Shown here: positions 10,566 to 22,114 of the stretch, one piece after another | How the letters are laid out: each line of letters begins with the position of its first letter | Numbering within the stretch: the stretch's first letter is position 1 | Origin: Tieghemiomyces parasiticus | Lineage: Eukaryota > Kickxellomycota > Dimargaritomycetes > Dimargaritales > Dimargaritaceae | Assembly: GCA_027575765.1 (NCBI GenBank) | Contig: JANBPT010000146.1 | Span: 1-64,000 of the forward strand | Length of the DNA: 64,000 nucleotides | Direction: 5' to 3' | Notes under the pieces: model-generated | Databases searched by the model: none | What the model was told of the DNA's origin: nothing | What the model saw: the letters and a program-made list of their open reading frames with translations, nothing else | Position numbers and translations under genes: made by a program

Positions 10566-13500
10566 GGCAGGACGAGACGAGGCGGGAAAATCAAAAGTAC
10601 TGAACAGCTAGCTAGTCAAGAAAAACGAATCGCGAAGACCCTCCGGACCGGTTCTTTGGTAGGTAGTAAGTGGCGTGGATAAGTTGCGGTAGAGGGGCGA
10701 GAATGCGTCCGGTATCCCCTAGACGAGACCCTACTAACGGATTATTGCTACGGGGATGCCATTGGGCTGTATCCAGCGGCCATAACACTCCGATGACTGG
10801 CCGGAGGGGCGAATAGGGAGGCGATGGAGTGACGGACGGCATCGAAAGTGTGTCATTAGTGCTAGATAACAGACCGTCAACTGAGTGAGGCATTGCGTGC
10901 AGGCACCGCAGGCTATATCGGGAAATATCCTTTAGGCGATAGAGTGTACAGTAAAAAACTAACTACATCTGATTATCCATGGTCGGATATATTGGAACGC
11001 AAAAGCTAGGATAATATGGATAGCCGGTATAGTCTGATGGAGGCTATTTTTTTACATGACTGGCCAAAATAAAGGGGAGCGATGTTGAATAGCAAGTAAA
11101 AGGCTGGGATCTAATGAGGACGGGTTCCTGGCGTTTCTGTACATCTTTAAGGTAGCGTTAGGTGGTTTCTGCCTAATGAGTCGTCGGGGTGCCACCTGGT
11201 AAACCATCCGCTAGAGTATGGCTCGTAAACCCCATGGCACTCATCTTGGTAGCCCAAAATCCATCTGCCAAGAAGCATATCTCGGTTTTCGAAACTTCTC
11301 ATTTCGAGCTTACACTTACGAGTCGCATCGTGGAGAGATGTAGAGCCGCACAGCAATCTTTACTAGGGATCAGACTTGTGGAACGGTGTGCTGTGTACAT
11401 TAACGGGGCCGTGGCAGGGAAGATCGGAGGGGAGAGTAAGAGGTACTAGGGGGCTGCGGGTGTTCCGAGGGGTGAGCAAATAACGATGAAGCCGAAACTT
11501 TAAATAATAATTACTGTCGTGTATTGATTAATTGGAGAGGTCAGTACTTACGTACCGGAGTATACCATAGAACCGGCCGGTACAAAGGTTTGCATCAGGT
11601 GGTGTCTGAGGCATCCGCTGAAGATGACAGGTAACTATAAGCCATTAAAATCGCAAGGATAGTTGCGAGCAAAGCAACTTGGATCAGTTGAAAGTATAAC
11701 GATGGAACGACTATGAAGGAGTATCATGCCTAAAACTGCCGATCTAAATAGTTTGGACATCTCCGCCCATTTTCGTTACCGATTTTATTTATTCGACATG
11801 TACATTATCCTTTTCCAGCGCTGCCAACCCTCCTGATCTGTTGGCCGCCGCCTTCTTCTTAACAGGCCTCTCCGCATCTTTCCTTTTTGGGGCCTACCTC
11901 CCTTTGATAGTCACAGTTTATTCATCTGACAGCCTCACAGCTGCTTTCCTATTCTGCCTTGGTGCTAGCCCCGCCACGCACAGTCATCCTTTAGGCTCCC
12001 TCCTCACCCAAACAGTGGCCGCCACAAAGGATGCAGGACATCCTTCAAATATAAAAGTCCCTCTGGGGTCGCTACTCAATAAACGACACCTATCGCATAG
12101 TCTCCAAATCCCCCAACTAATACGTTTTAAGTTAGTAAGTCTTTTAGTTATTTGGATATTTTTCCCGTTTGATATTAGCTTTTAATTTCCTCTAAGTAGA
12201 TCTTACCTTAACAGGGGTCATTCGCAAGAAGCAACAACTTTATAATTGTCAAGAGAGCTCGATGACGGCTACATGAGCTCAAAAACCTGGATTAAATTAT
12301 TACAGTGAACACTACACCTAATTTGGAACAGGGCTGGCTTCCAATTACTAATAGAAAGCGGGTAGTCCTCAAGTGTGTAGGTTGTAAGTGACCACTCCAT
12401 GCTAGAGAGGATTAGAGTAGTACTTATGGGCGTGAAGTAGGTGCTTATTTAACGTCACGTAAGCGCAGCAACTCGCGTAGGTAAGGCGTTAAGGCTGCAG
12501 TATAGCTATCTGGAAAAAGCGCTGATAGTGAGAAAAATGTGGTTCCGATGGCCGGGAAGGATGGGAGTTACTGATACGCATGAGAGGGGGTCATTAAAGC
12601 TTCCTTTCAAAACCTCGCCAGTAAGATGGACCGTCTTGAGCTTATCTGGCCCAGGATCTGTCCCCTTACATCTCCTGAATCGTTTTCCTCCATATTCTGT
12701 AGCTCCTGAGGGTTTTAGATACTCTATCCTGTATTATGTTTCCCTATGGATGGAAAATTATGACCAACGGGTTGCCTGCCTTAGATTCACTATAAATATA
12801 AAATCACTTCATCTGAGCAAAACTGGCCCTGCAAGGCACCTGTAAAAGAGGATTGGGCGCTGCTTTCAATGGACCATGGCAGAGCCATGTATCCCACAAT
12901 AATCATAATGGGAGGTTTCCACTCCCACTGAGTTGATAAAATTGGGGTGTGCCTGCCCACCGCGAGATTCCCCACTTACCTTACTGGGGCCTGGGCGGTC
13001 AAGCTTACCCAGTGCCCAGGCCGGTGGCCTCGCCTGGCACTACCTTCCACCTCTTGGGTGTCAGGGGTAGCGGGGATACCGGTCTGCGTTGGGTCCTTAG
13101 GGGCTCATCGACAGTACATTTTTCGCTAGTGGACTAGCGGGCTTGCCTGCCGGTCCTCTCTTCATTTACAAAAGAAAACGCATTCATCACATCCCACTGG
13201 CATTCCTGTAGATGTTTAGTTTTTCAGGCACCTGGTCATGTCGGACCCCAGGAGAATAAAGGAGCCTGACCACCTGTTGGCAAAATACATTGCCAGAGAA
13301 CACCACGTTGAGTTATTGAGCTAGCATGCATGGTGTAGCAGCCATCTTGGGTTTCAAGCGGTGCACGCGTGCTGCAGTCACCGTTGCCATGCTCCTGTGG
13401 TAGACCTAAACGTACTAAATATTGAAACAAGCTTTTAAAGCTTTAAACGGGGGTTGGGGATTGTTAGCTGGATATACCTGTCGTTTATCGAATGGCACCT

Positions 13501-13929
13501 GTTAGGTCTTTTATACCTGAATGATGGCCAGCATCAATCAAGAAACTAGCCAGCCTGGACTAGGGGAATCCAGGACGGCAGGCCGTGGCGGGATGGGGCA
13601 CCGGCATGAATAGAAGGGCGGTTAGGTAGCCGCCAGATCAGTACTAGAGACAGAAGAGGAAAGCCCTAAAACGATAAAGGGTGGAAGCACCTGGGAAAGG
13701 AGGCGACGCCCAGAGTTGCATTCAGGTCAACAACATTAGCTGCATACACGGCAGTGACGTGCCAATCTGTTATCATTTGCTAGTTCATCGATCAAGTTTA
13801 CCTGACTCTTCGCATCTAGGATCTATTTTATCTATAAGCACCATGCGTTATTTAAGGAAGCTATATACTTGGGCGTTTAACAACGCGCCTGTTACTCGGT
13901 GTTTTCTGTAGAGCATTGTACATGCCACT
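10566..13929. other. Gene-free spacer, 3.4 kb
   Basis: I see no supportable gene. The first few hundred bases presumably hold the HIS2 promoter. A hydrophobic open frame at 11841–12185 has no ATG anywhere in it and lies in C/T-rich DNA, so it was not called. The rest shows no repeats, RNA genes or conserved protein fragments that I can recognise. Confidence 0.5.
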
Positions 13930-14562
13930 CTAAATGTGCTTCTCGGGGGCCGTGGAGTACGAGTACTTGATTTCCTCGATCAAATCCTTTCTTTTGGAAT
14001 CCAAAATTTGGTACTTAACGGTCTTACCACGAAGGTCCTTGAGGTAATGGGCATTCTCCGGGCTGTAGGTGTAGATGGCCAGGGTTCCGGCGGGTGCGGT
14101 ATTGCGATCAACCAAAAGAACCCCGCTGTGGTTCTGGACCAGGTTCACCCTGTGGCCCTTCAATTGGGGCACGAACAGCTTGGTGCCGATGGGGACACCA
14201 CCAGCATTGACACTAACGAATGGTTCCAACACCTTATCGTGCTCAGAAAGAGCGGCACCGCCTTTGGTGTAGCAAGCGTTGGGACCCTTATTCTTTTCAA
14301 GCAGGCTGTACCAGCTGTCGTCAATCTTGGCGGAGCCCTTGGCGGCGGTCTCCTCAGCCAAGCTCTTGGGGACCTGGAGAGTCGTGGTCGGCCCGACACT
14401 GCCTGCAGTGCACACGGTGATGTGACTGTCTTTAGTTGACGATTTATGGAGTGAGCTGAAGGCGCTGTCGAAAAAATCGATTTTAGCGGATGAACCGTTG
14501 GTGTCGACCTTGGCTGCAGTTACAGAAAGAAGGACCAGAAGCGTGAGGTAATGGCACCACAT
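13930..14562 (-). CDS. Secreted protein, double-psi barrel-like, paralogue of the 22476–23384 gene
   Basis: A 210-residue predicted extracellular protein. The ATG at 14562 starts a clear signal peptide (hydrophobic run YLTLLVLLSVTAA, cleavage likely before KVDT). The mature protein contains a Cys (…TVCTAG) near residue 50, a second (NACYTKGG) near 95, then a region with IGTKLFVPQLKG, QNHSGVLLVDR, PAGTLAIYTY and a Tyr-rich end. That second half resembles the double-psi beta-barrel/3D-type domain of small fungal secreted proteins (GTKLYIP…LKG…HNG patterns). The same order of motifs is seen in the gene at 22476–23384, so the two are paralogues. The start upstream at 14586 would require TTG and is rejected. 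Enzyme activity is unlikely to be assignable; a cell-wall-associated role is inference. Confidence 0.75.
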   Translation of the reverse strand: MWCHYLTLLVLLSVTAAKVDTNGSSAKIDFFDSAFSSLHKSSTKDSHITVCTAGSVGPTTTLQVPKSLAEETAAKGSAKIDDSWYSLLEKNKGPNACYTKGGAALSEHDKVLEPFVSVNAGGVPIGTKLFVPQLKGHRVNLVQNHSGVLLVDRNTAPAGTLAIYTYSPENAHYLKDLRGKTVKYQILDSKRKDLIEEIKYSYSTAPEKHI

Positions 14563-16285
14563 GGTGACTGAAGTTTGAGGGGGCAAGGTGGCGCGAGGGG
14601 GGTAGCCAAGCGGTGAGAGGAAATTGGCAAGAATGTACAGGGTTGCAGGTTAGCGGTAAAACTGCGACGGGTAGCGAAGCAGAAAGGGTTGAGCAATGCG
14701 AACTGATGATGGCAACCGCAGGGCGGGAAAGGTCAGTATAAATAGAGCAACGCTCAACAACCGGCTCCTGCCCTGGGCGGCGAGTAAAGGTTGTCGTGTC
14801 TCTTCATCTTTTCGCGCCCCCTTCTTGCCACCACCAAAGGTTCCCGCCAAGCGGCCCGTAGTCCGTCACACGTTGGTGTCGTTGGGACTTCATCTCCACT
14901 TGGGGGGCCGTTTGGGTCATCTAGCCTTGATTCATGAATTCTTAGTCTACGCCATGGTCGTCATCCACACACCGTCCACTGCGCGTCGCTACACCTAGCC
15001 TTCTCCCTTTCACTGGTAAGATAATTTTTTTTCAATTCCATCGAGCGAGGGAATGACCATTTCCCCCATGGTAACAATTTACGAGGATGGCGTCCACTTT
15101 CGCCCCTACGCTAGCTACTACTATAAAAAATAAGACGAGTGTAGACCTCATGCCCTGATTATCCACCAGGCCCCTCCATGATGGACGCCACATCCGGATA
15201 GCGGCACAACCGAAAGTCTAGAATTCTCGGTTGTGACATCCCTCCTTTCTTCTATAATACCACTTGACAATTAGGCCCTGCACGCACTAGGAGGGGCGTG
15301 GGGATCGGTCTACGTATCCTCCCCGAGCGTGCTATGATAAATATGAAGAGCATCGAAGACGAGAAAGTGGGAGACGTAGTGGGCACGTATTATCGCCGGA
15401 CTCGACCGACCGACTGGAGGAGAGATTACGTTGTCTCCTGGTACCGCGCCGCGATACCGATCTATGAAAAACATAACGCAACGTTCGGTCGTACTGCTCT
15501 CAACCCCTTGTCAGCTGCAACTGACCCGCGCCCGCCAAACCGGTGGGCCGAGTCGCCACCCTCAGGTGAGGAGCCTGTCCGGGTTGTACCTAGAGGACTA
15601 CTTCGGCCCCACGCTTAGATTCCCTCATGGTTAGAATAATGTTTATTTTTTCCGTAGGTTACTAATTACCATTCATTCAAAGCCCTGCGTCATATTATCA
15701 TATGTGGCACTTTTAAAGGCCAGTGTGAAGCTAGGCGTCGGACTTTGAAACCCTCCGCGCCAACAGGGGTATTATAGGGCTGCGAGGGGATCGACGTCCC
15801 CTGCTTGCATTCTCTTGGGAGCTATGAAGGTTGCCTCAACCCATACTTGGTAGCCAAAGCATAGGCCTGGGGGGAGTAGAAAGTTGGCTGTCAAGAACCC
15901 CACGGAAGTTAGTCCAGGCTGACGCACAGCGTACCAGCCTTGCGCTCGCCTTCGCCCCTAAACTCCAACCTCGGTCCGGTTACAGACGAAGGAATGGCGT
16001 AAAGCATGCCTAATTTGACTGCCCATCTCTCCGACTCGGGTACACGAACTTCAGCAACCCCATGACTAGGCGAAGTTTCACTGCCCATTACATGACCCCA
16101 GAAGAAAACGCCCTCCCCCCCAACGCGAACGAGGTTCCTTGAATCATTTTTTGTATTTATATTGCATTGGACAATGCCCACCTAGCTGCGCTCTCGTCGG
16201 TGATCCGCGCCCCCTTGTGATCCCCCGAGCCATGTGCACTGCCCGCACGCGCCGACAACCACTTCAGCCACCGTTACGCTTGCCC
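14563..16285. other. Spacer between divergent secreted-protein and LMBR1 genes
   Basis: This is a divergent intergenic region of about 1.7 kb. It should hold the promoters of both flanking genes. A TATA-like box serving the secreted-protein gene is at 14737–14744. An open frame at 15298–15618 (106 codons) shows no recognisable content, and no RNA gene or repeat is visible. Confidence 0.5.
14737..14744 (-). promoter_or_regulatory. TATA-like box upstream of the secreted-protein gene
   Basis: Read on the minus strand the sequence is TATTTATA, about 175 bases before the ATG at 14562. The match reads T/A-rich on both strands, so its orientation is uncertain. Confidence 0.3.
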
Positions 16286-19200
16286 ATGTCTACGCGGCGT
16301 GGCACGCCGCTCCGCGTCACCCTTCTAACCCGTATACTGTTCGTCAGTTGGGCATGCATACTTCTCGCTGACCGCGTCCGCAGTGACCAGATCACTCCGG
16401 ATGGAACTGGGCCCGGCCCGGTCCCTGCAGTCCACGACCCTGGTAGCGACCCGGACTTTGGTTATCATTTCTTCAACGTGGTTGTCCGGCTCCACATTTT
16501 GGCCAGTGCCGGATACCTGGCCCTGTTTATTCTGCTCTTCGCTACCGTGATCCGCCTCTTCCCCGTGTCTCCTCGCATCCCGGTCTACTTGCCTCCACGC
16601 TATCAGGCCAAGGGCCCCACTCCGGATCCCACACGCCCTCCACCCCCGCCCCGGTGGGCGTCCTCCGCCGAAGTGGTTCCTGGCTCGTTCAATTCACTCC
16701 CCGTCGCCCCGGCTCCGAGCTCACCGCCAGCCCCTTCCCGCGCTCGGTCGTTCTTGAACCGGACGTCATCGCTCGTATCCCTGTCGGACTGGCTGGCTGG
16801 TCCCTCAACTCCCGGGACCCTCATCCATACGGTCTCAGCACGGACGGCTGCGCCGTCTCCTACTACCATCCCGACAGCCCCGCTTCACGCCCGACCAGGC
16901 CTCGTTCCACGGTTGTCATCCACCGCCTTATTGCGTCCGCGGCCGGTGCTTGATGCGTCCACCTACTGGTCTGCCTTGGTACCCCGGTTGAGCTGTACTC
17001 TCGCCCTCACTCTCGTCGCCATGGAGGTCATCTTACTCTTCGCAACCATCTGGCTGGCCAATTATCTGGACGCCCTTACCCACTTCCGTCTGCTGCCCCT
17101 GGCCACTGCTCTCGCCCAGGGCCCGGTGAGCCACCCGGCCTGGCTTCCGGTCTATTCCTGGCACGACATGATGGACGCTACGCTACTTACCACCCTGTGG
17201 TACTACCAGACCTATCTCACGCAGCTGGCCCTATGGCTTGTCCTCCCGTTCGCCTACTTCTTTACCGAAACCGACCCAACCGCTCACTTTCTTGGTAGGG
17301 CCCGCGAGGCTCTCTTCACTACCGTCCTAGTACAGGTTCTCCAGGGCATCTCCGTGGCGGTCGTCACGCTGGGCTTTCTGGATCTACCTTCTACTTTGGC
17401 CGAGTCTTGGCTGTACTACACCTGGCTCTGCGCCCTGGGGCTTCCGCTCAGCTTGGTCCTGCTGCCGCATGGTCTGACTGCCTTCTGGGCAATGGTGCGG
17501 TCACTTCCCCTGCCCTTCGACCACCGACGGCGGCTGCAGCTCAAGATCGACATAATTGTGTGCCAGATCCAATCTGTGGAACGTGAGCTGGACCGCCTGC
17601 ACTGGCAGCGCCGGCGCAGCCTGCTTGATCACCGGGCAGCAGCCGCGGCAGTAGAGAAAACGGACGGCGTGCGGCCCCCCGCCGTCACGCCGGCCCGCCC
17701 CAGCCGGCGAAGGCACCGAACCCCACCTGTTCCTAATCTAGGCGCCGCTGTGCCCCGCGTAGGCTATACCGTCCTCACCCGGCTGAGGGCTGCTACATCG
17801 CAATGGCACCGGCGGCTTCCTCCCTTGCCTCCACTCACCCGCGACCGTCTGGTCGATGGAGGCCGGGCCGTCGTCCAGCAGTCTCGCATGTACCTGTTCG
17901 GGAAGGATCAATCCAGCCGGGGCCAAACTAGTCCATCTCGCCCGTTCGCCTTTCCCTGGCGACGCTCGCTGACCACTCCGGCCGCGACATCCGGCGAGAT
18001 CAGCCGCCGGCCTCTTGCCACCACGCCCAAACTCAATCCGAAACGGGTCACCGTAGCGACCAGTGTCAATCAGTCGGTCACCGTGGGTCCAGAACCTGAC
18101 GCCGTGACCCTCCTCCGCAAGCGCAAGTCTAAGCCCAGCCTCCGGCAGGAGGGGCCCGCCAAGGTAGGCCGCGGTGCCTCCCTGGCGACCTCCTCGCCGC
18201 TGATGCGTCTCGACGAGGAGTACCTGGTCGTCGCCCGTGAACCCAACTCAGCGACACTGGCCCAGCTTGCCTCCCCGATCGATCGCTCAGCAGGCCTCGA
18301 TGTCCGCACGATGTTGGTACGCCGGACTTCTACCCCCGCCCCACGACTCGCAGACGCCCCACCTGTCCCCACATCCCCAATCCTGACGCCCGCCGACAGC
18401 CGGGATGGACTGACGGTAGCTGCCCAGCAGCTTACCTCGGCAGGCCGTGTCATGCACCAGACCTCGACCCAGCTGGAACGCCGTCGCCAAGACCTGTTGC
18501 TGCTTGATTTGGGCCACGACGCCACCTATCGCCGCCGTAATGCGGAGCTTCGCCGACTCTACGCCGACTACCGGTTCTTACGGGACTTAACACAGCGCTC
18601 GCCTTGGCAGTGGAATTTATTATTCGCTGGAGTCTCCCTCCTGGCTGTGATAGCCAGTCTGGGCCTGCTTGTCAACGGCGCTGCCAGTCTATTCTGGGGC
18701 GTTATTGATGGGGATCGTGACCTGGCCATCTGGGTGCACTACGGGCTGCCGCGGGACCAACGCTCGACCCACAGAGAGGGGATGCCGGTGGCCTTCGACG
18801 TCCACGACTACGCGCAGGCGATTAACGCCGCTAACCGTACCGCCGAGCTGGCGTACGCTACACAGGCAACTGCTGTCGTCTTGCCATCGGCACCACCTGC
18901 CCCTGCCATAGCTACCGAACGCTCACCTTGGTACAAGCCGTTGCTCTCACTATGGCGGCCACCTGCCTCTGCCGATGGTAGCACCGGCCGCTGGCCCCCC
19001 GGCAGAGTCGTGAGTCCACCCTCGGAGCCAATCACACCCGATAACCCCTGTCCACCCCACCTACCCTTTCCGTTCCCCCGATCGTATCATTGTACAGCAA
19101 CTGATCTCGGGGCCGACGTAGCCATCCCCTGCGGTGCCCCCTTCCCCCTCGGCTTCCTACCAGGGACTGCACCCTTCATCGACACCACTCCGTCTGTTGG

Positions 19201-22114
19201 TGATTACTACACCACGGCCCTGAACTTCCCTGAAGGAGTATTGGCCGCCCCGGCCCCGGCCCTGGCCCCCGGAGCGCTACTCGTGGCGCTGGGACTCAGT
19301 CAGGTACTTCTGACCGGTTTCTTGCTCGTGCTCCTCGTGCTGGGCCTGCTCTCGCTGGCACGTGCCTTCCACCAGATTCCGGACGATGCCACCGGGACCG
19401 ATGACCATCACGAGCCTGGTGGCGATCACATCGCTCGCCTACGCCCTATTCGCTCACTCCGCAGCGTGTATTTCCATTTTCCAAATCTTCGCAGCGTGCC
19501 GCTGAGAACCCTCATTGTGTACTTGTTCGGCCTGCTAGGGCTTATACACGTCTTTCCCACGCTGGCCCGGATCCTGGGCGTCTTGTCCCCCGCCGTCTGG
19601 GCCATGGCCACCCGCCCGCTTACGCGACCGCTCCGCCAAGTGTTGGAGACCTCAGAGACATGGCAGAGCCTGTGCGCCACCTTGGCCTGGTTCATCGAGC
19701 AAGCGGGGCACTGGTACCATCAGCTAGACGGTCGACCCGGGCAAGGTTTCTATGTCGCCTACCTGGCCCTGGGTGACGCTATTCGCGGACTCGGCGCCAC
19801 CGTACGGGCCCGCGTTGAGTCGGTGCGGCGCCACCCGGACTTGACTGTCGTCCGTGGGCACTTGGGCCGGGCTGTTCGGTTCATAATGCGCCAGCTTCGG
19901 CGGACCGTAACCGTAAGTCGCCGGTGGTACAACGCCGAGCCTCCCGCGGGTAACTCGACCCGTAGTATCTGGACTCTGATCTACCGTCTAGGGGCCCTAT
20001 GGTTAGGGGTGGCTCCTTTGAGCCGGCCCTTATCCGTAGATCCTTACACAACTCACCTCGACGCCCCAGCGCCGTCCACACTAGCGACTCCCAAGGTTTG
20101 CCCTGCGGTGACCGAAATTTGTCCGTGGCAGTGGCCGTACCAATCCACGACCCAGTTAGCTGGAGCCCTACCCGATAACGTAAAACCTCCTCCACCATCG
20201 CTCTCAGCCGCCACACCCCTTTCGGACGCGTCAGCATTCCTCAAGCTGACCAAGTCTGACCTCTCCACTTCAGAAGTAAACTCCCCTCACATCGGACGGA
20301 GCCCGGCCTTCACTTGGTATCCACAGACGCCAGCCGTCGCGATCACGCCAGCCGAAGCGGACGACGAGGAGGAGGAAGAGGAGGACCCGGATCTGGCGTC
20401 GCCGCCACTGGTCCTGCGCGATCTGGCCGACCTGCTGGATCGCCCGTACCACAGCAACTCGGCCTCCTGGGCGGTCTGGTGGCACTGGCAGCTGAACCGG
20501 TGGGCGTCCCAACGTCGCCAGCAGGGCCAGCCAGATCCACCCGGAGTACTCTCCCAGAAGTGGACCACGGAGGTAGCTCGAGTCCGTGCTTGGACGGTCC
20601 ACCTGTACAGCGCCGCTCGATCACTGTGGCCCGACCACGCATACTACACCTCCCAAAGACTTTTGGCGACCTGTCCACGACCCGACCGCCTGATATGTCT
20701 GGCGGACTTTGCCGCGAGTGGCGACCGGGGCGCGTGGTACGCCTACTGCAGCGTATGCCCGGGCGATCCATCGTGCGGGGATCGCGGACAACGGGTCCTC
20801 ACTGGCTTGCATCTTTTGTGGAACCAAGCGGTAAAATGGAGTACCGATTGGACATGCCGACGGATCCCTGCGGCCTGGCACGTCGGGTGGCAGGTGCTTC
20901 GCGCTTGGTACATGAGGATGGCCGAAACTGCAGGCGCCTGGCAGCCGCCCCCAGCGGCTGTGGTCCTTGTTCCGACCCGCACCGACACCGTCTCCCTGCC
21001 GGCCTACGACCTCTTCCTGGCCGGCCGGGTGTTGCTAACGACAGGGGCCACACAATTAGCTGACCACCTCCGCCGCGCCACATCTGCTACCGCCGGTACC
21101 TTTCGCGCCTACTGGAATCGCCTGTCCACCCCGACAGTAGTGCCAACGCCCCACCCCGTCCCATCTGAAGTCAAAGCCGCCCTGGGCACGGCCCAGGCCC
21201 GTCTCGCCGCCCTACCCCCAGCCCCGCCTCTGCCGGTACCTGCCGCCTACTACCAATTGACGTACGGAACCCCCGTGCCTAGCGATACCCGCACCACCCG
21301 GCTTTACATTTACTACTACCACTTGGCGTACTACCAGGCTTATTTTGTACGCGCTATGACTACTGCTGCTGCCGCTCTGACGAATCCTCGTGTCACCGCC
21401 CTGCCCTCCGACGCCGAGTGGAAAAATCTATTGCAAGACCCAGCGTTCTCGTGGAGGACCCGTCGCTCCGTGTGGTTGTTCTGGTGGCTGTGGTGGAACA
21501 GTTTCCTTGAAGTCCACCAGCGGCGACCCCTAGAGTCACCATCGGTGCCTATCCAGGCCGATGGTTTCTCTTTCGAGACGACACGGCCAGCCGAGACCAA
21601 AGTGCTGCGCCCGCTTGCCGCGGTGGCGCTCAACGTGGTATGGGCGGCCCTGGCCGTCTCTTCCGGGTCAGCCCCTAGCATGCGCTACAGTATCTGGTCA
21701 GTCTACACGAACGAACCGGCCTATCCGAAACACCTCCACGACCCGCTCTACAACACCTACGCGGCCCACTGGACCTCGCCGAACACCGATCCCAACGCCA
21801 CACGATGGCTGCAGGCGTGGGAAAGTTGGCAGGCGGAACACTGGACTGCCGCTGTTCCTACCGCTTGGACATCGGGCCGGGCCGAGGAGGACATCCCGGC
21901 CCCCATGGTAGCACCGCCGTCATTGGCAGATTCCTGGTTGGCATCCCCGCCCCCGGCCCCGCGACTGCCTGCAACGTTGACTGAGGCTGAGATGGCCCAG
22001 CGACTACCGGTGCCCACTCTGTTGCAGGTAGCCCTTTTCCTCTTCCGGGCTGCCCTGACACTGCTACTGTCCTTCCGCCTCGTCGAGACCTTTGTCCATG
22101 TGTTCATGACATAG
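16286..22114 (+). CDS. Giant LMBR1-family multi-pass membrane protein with Trp-rich C-terminal extension
   Basis: A 1,942-residue predicted polytopic membrane protein in one exon. I chose the ATG at 16286 because it puts a signal-anchor-like run (TLLTRILFVSWACILLADRV) at residues 11–30; the frame is open upstream to 16139. LMBR1 features follow in family order. Hydrophobic segments lie near residues 66–94, 235–260, 310–326, 342–364 and 375–399, with the family-like LPFAYFFTETD and a PHGL turn after the fifth. A basic cytoplasmic loop (about 405–770) ends in a helical stretch before a segment at 776–801. Segments near 996–1026 and 1074–1094 follow, with FP-rich text typical of the LMBR1 C-terminal core. 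Usual family members have 500–700 residues. Here the loop is expanded, and about 840 residues follow the core: an acidic run (DDEEEEEED), Trp/Tyr-rich helical stretches, and hydrophobic segments near 1778 and 1911–1932. I recognise no domain there. LMBR1 proteins act as lipocalin-receptor-like or trafficking membrane proteins; the function here is unknown. Confidence 0.8.
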   Translation: MSTRRGTPLRVTLLTRILFVSWACILLADRVRSDQITPDGTGPGPVPAVHDPGSDPDFGYHFFNVVVRLHILASAGYLALFILLFATVIRLFPVSPRIPVYLPPRYQAKGPTPDPTRPPPPPRWASSAEVVPGSFNSLPVAPAPSSPPAPSRARSFLNRTSSLVSLSDWLAGPSTPGTLIHTVSARTAAPSPTTIPTAPLHARPGLVPRLSSTALLRPRPVLDASTYWSALVPRLSCTLALTLVAMEVILLFATIWLANYLDALTHFRLLPLATALAQGPVSHPAWLPVYSWHDMMDATLLTTLWYYQTYLTQLALWLVLPFAYFFTETDPTAHFLGRAREALFTTVLVQVLQGISVAVVTLGFLDLPSTLAESWLYYTWLCALGLPLSLVLLPHGLTAFWAMVRSLPLPFDHRRRLQLKIDIIVCQIQSVERELDRLHWQRRRSLLDHRAAAAAVEKTDGVRPPAVTPARPSRRRHRTPPVPNLGAAVPRVGYTVLTRLRAATSQWHRRLPPLPPLTRDRLVDGGRAVVQQSRMYLFGKDQSSRGQTSPSRPFAFPWRRSLTTPAATSGEISRRPLATTPKLNPKRVTVATSVNQSVTVGPEPDAVTLLRKRKSKPSLRQEGPAKVGRGASLATSSPLMRLDEEYLVVAREPNSATLAQLASPIDRSAGLDVRTMLVRRTSTPAPRLADAPPVPTSPILTPADSRDGLTVAAQQLTSAGRVMHQTSTQLERRRQDLLLLDLGHDATYRRRNAELRRLYADYRFLRDLTQRSPWQWNLLFAGVSLLAVIASLGLLVNGAASLFWGVIDGDRDLAIWVHYGLPRDQRSTHREGMPVAFDVHDYAQAINAANRTAELAYATQATAVVLPSAPPAPAIATERSPWYKPLLSLWRPPASADGSTGRWPPGRVVSPPSEPITPDNPCPPHLPFPFPRSYHCTATDLGADVAIPCGAPFPLGFLPGTAPFIDTTPSVGDYYTTALNFPEGVLAAPAPALAPGALLVALGLSQVLLTGFLLVLLVLGLLSLARAFHQIPDDATGTDDHHEPGGDHIARLRPIRSLRSVYFHFPNLRSVPLRTLIVYLFGLLGLIHVFPTLARILGVLSPAVWAMATRPLTRPLRQVLETSETWQSLCATLAWFIEQAGHWYHQLDGRPGQGFYVAYLALGDAIRGLGATVRARVESVRRHPDLTVVRGHLGRAVRFIMRQLRRTVTVSRRWYNAEPPAGNSTRSIWTLIYRLGALWLGVAPLSRPLSVDPYTTHLDAPAPSTLATPKVCPAVTEICPWQWPYQSTTQLAGALPDNVKPPPPSLSAATPLSDASAFLKLTKSDLSTSEVNSPHIGRSPAFTWYPQTPAVAITPAEADDEEEEEEDPDLASPPLVLRDLADLLDRPYHSNSASWAVWWHWQLNRWASQRRQQGQPDPPGVLSQKWTTEVARVRAWTVHLYSAARSLWPDHAYYTSQRLLATCPRPDRLICLADFAASGDRGAWYAYCSVCPGDPSCGDRGQRVLTGLHLLWNQAVKWSTDWTCRRIPAAWHVGWQVLRAWYMRMAETAGAWQPPPAAVVLVPTRTDTVSLPAYDLFLAGRVLLTTGATQLADHLRRATSATAGTFRAYWNRLSTPTVVPTPHPVPSEVKAALGTAQARLAALPPAPPLPVPAAYYQLTYGTPVPSDTRTTRLYIYYYHLAYYQAYFVRAMTTAAAALTNPRVTALPSDAEWKNLLQDPAFSWRTRRSVWLFWWLWWNSFLEVHQRRPLESPSVPIQADGFSFETTRPAETKVLRPLAAVALNVVWAALAVSSGSAPSMRYSIWSVYTNEPAYPKHLHDPLYNTYAAHWTSPNTDPNATRWLQAWESWQAEHWTAAVPTAWTSGRAEEDIPAPMVAPPSLADSWLASPPPAPRLPATLTEAEMAQRLPVPTLLQVALFLFRAALTLLLSFRLVETFVHVFMT

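Noticed and set aside
11841..12185. Hydrophobic 114-codon frame that looks like a membrane protein
   Set aside because: It contains no Met at all, starts at TTG, and lies in C/T-rich DNA, which makes hydrophobic frames by composition.
20314..21063. Long open frames inside the LMBR1-family gene on both strands
   Set aside because: These are shadows caused by the GC-rich coding composition of the real frame.
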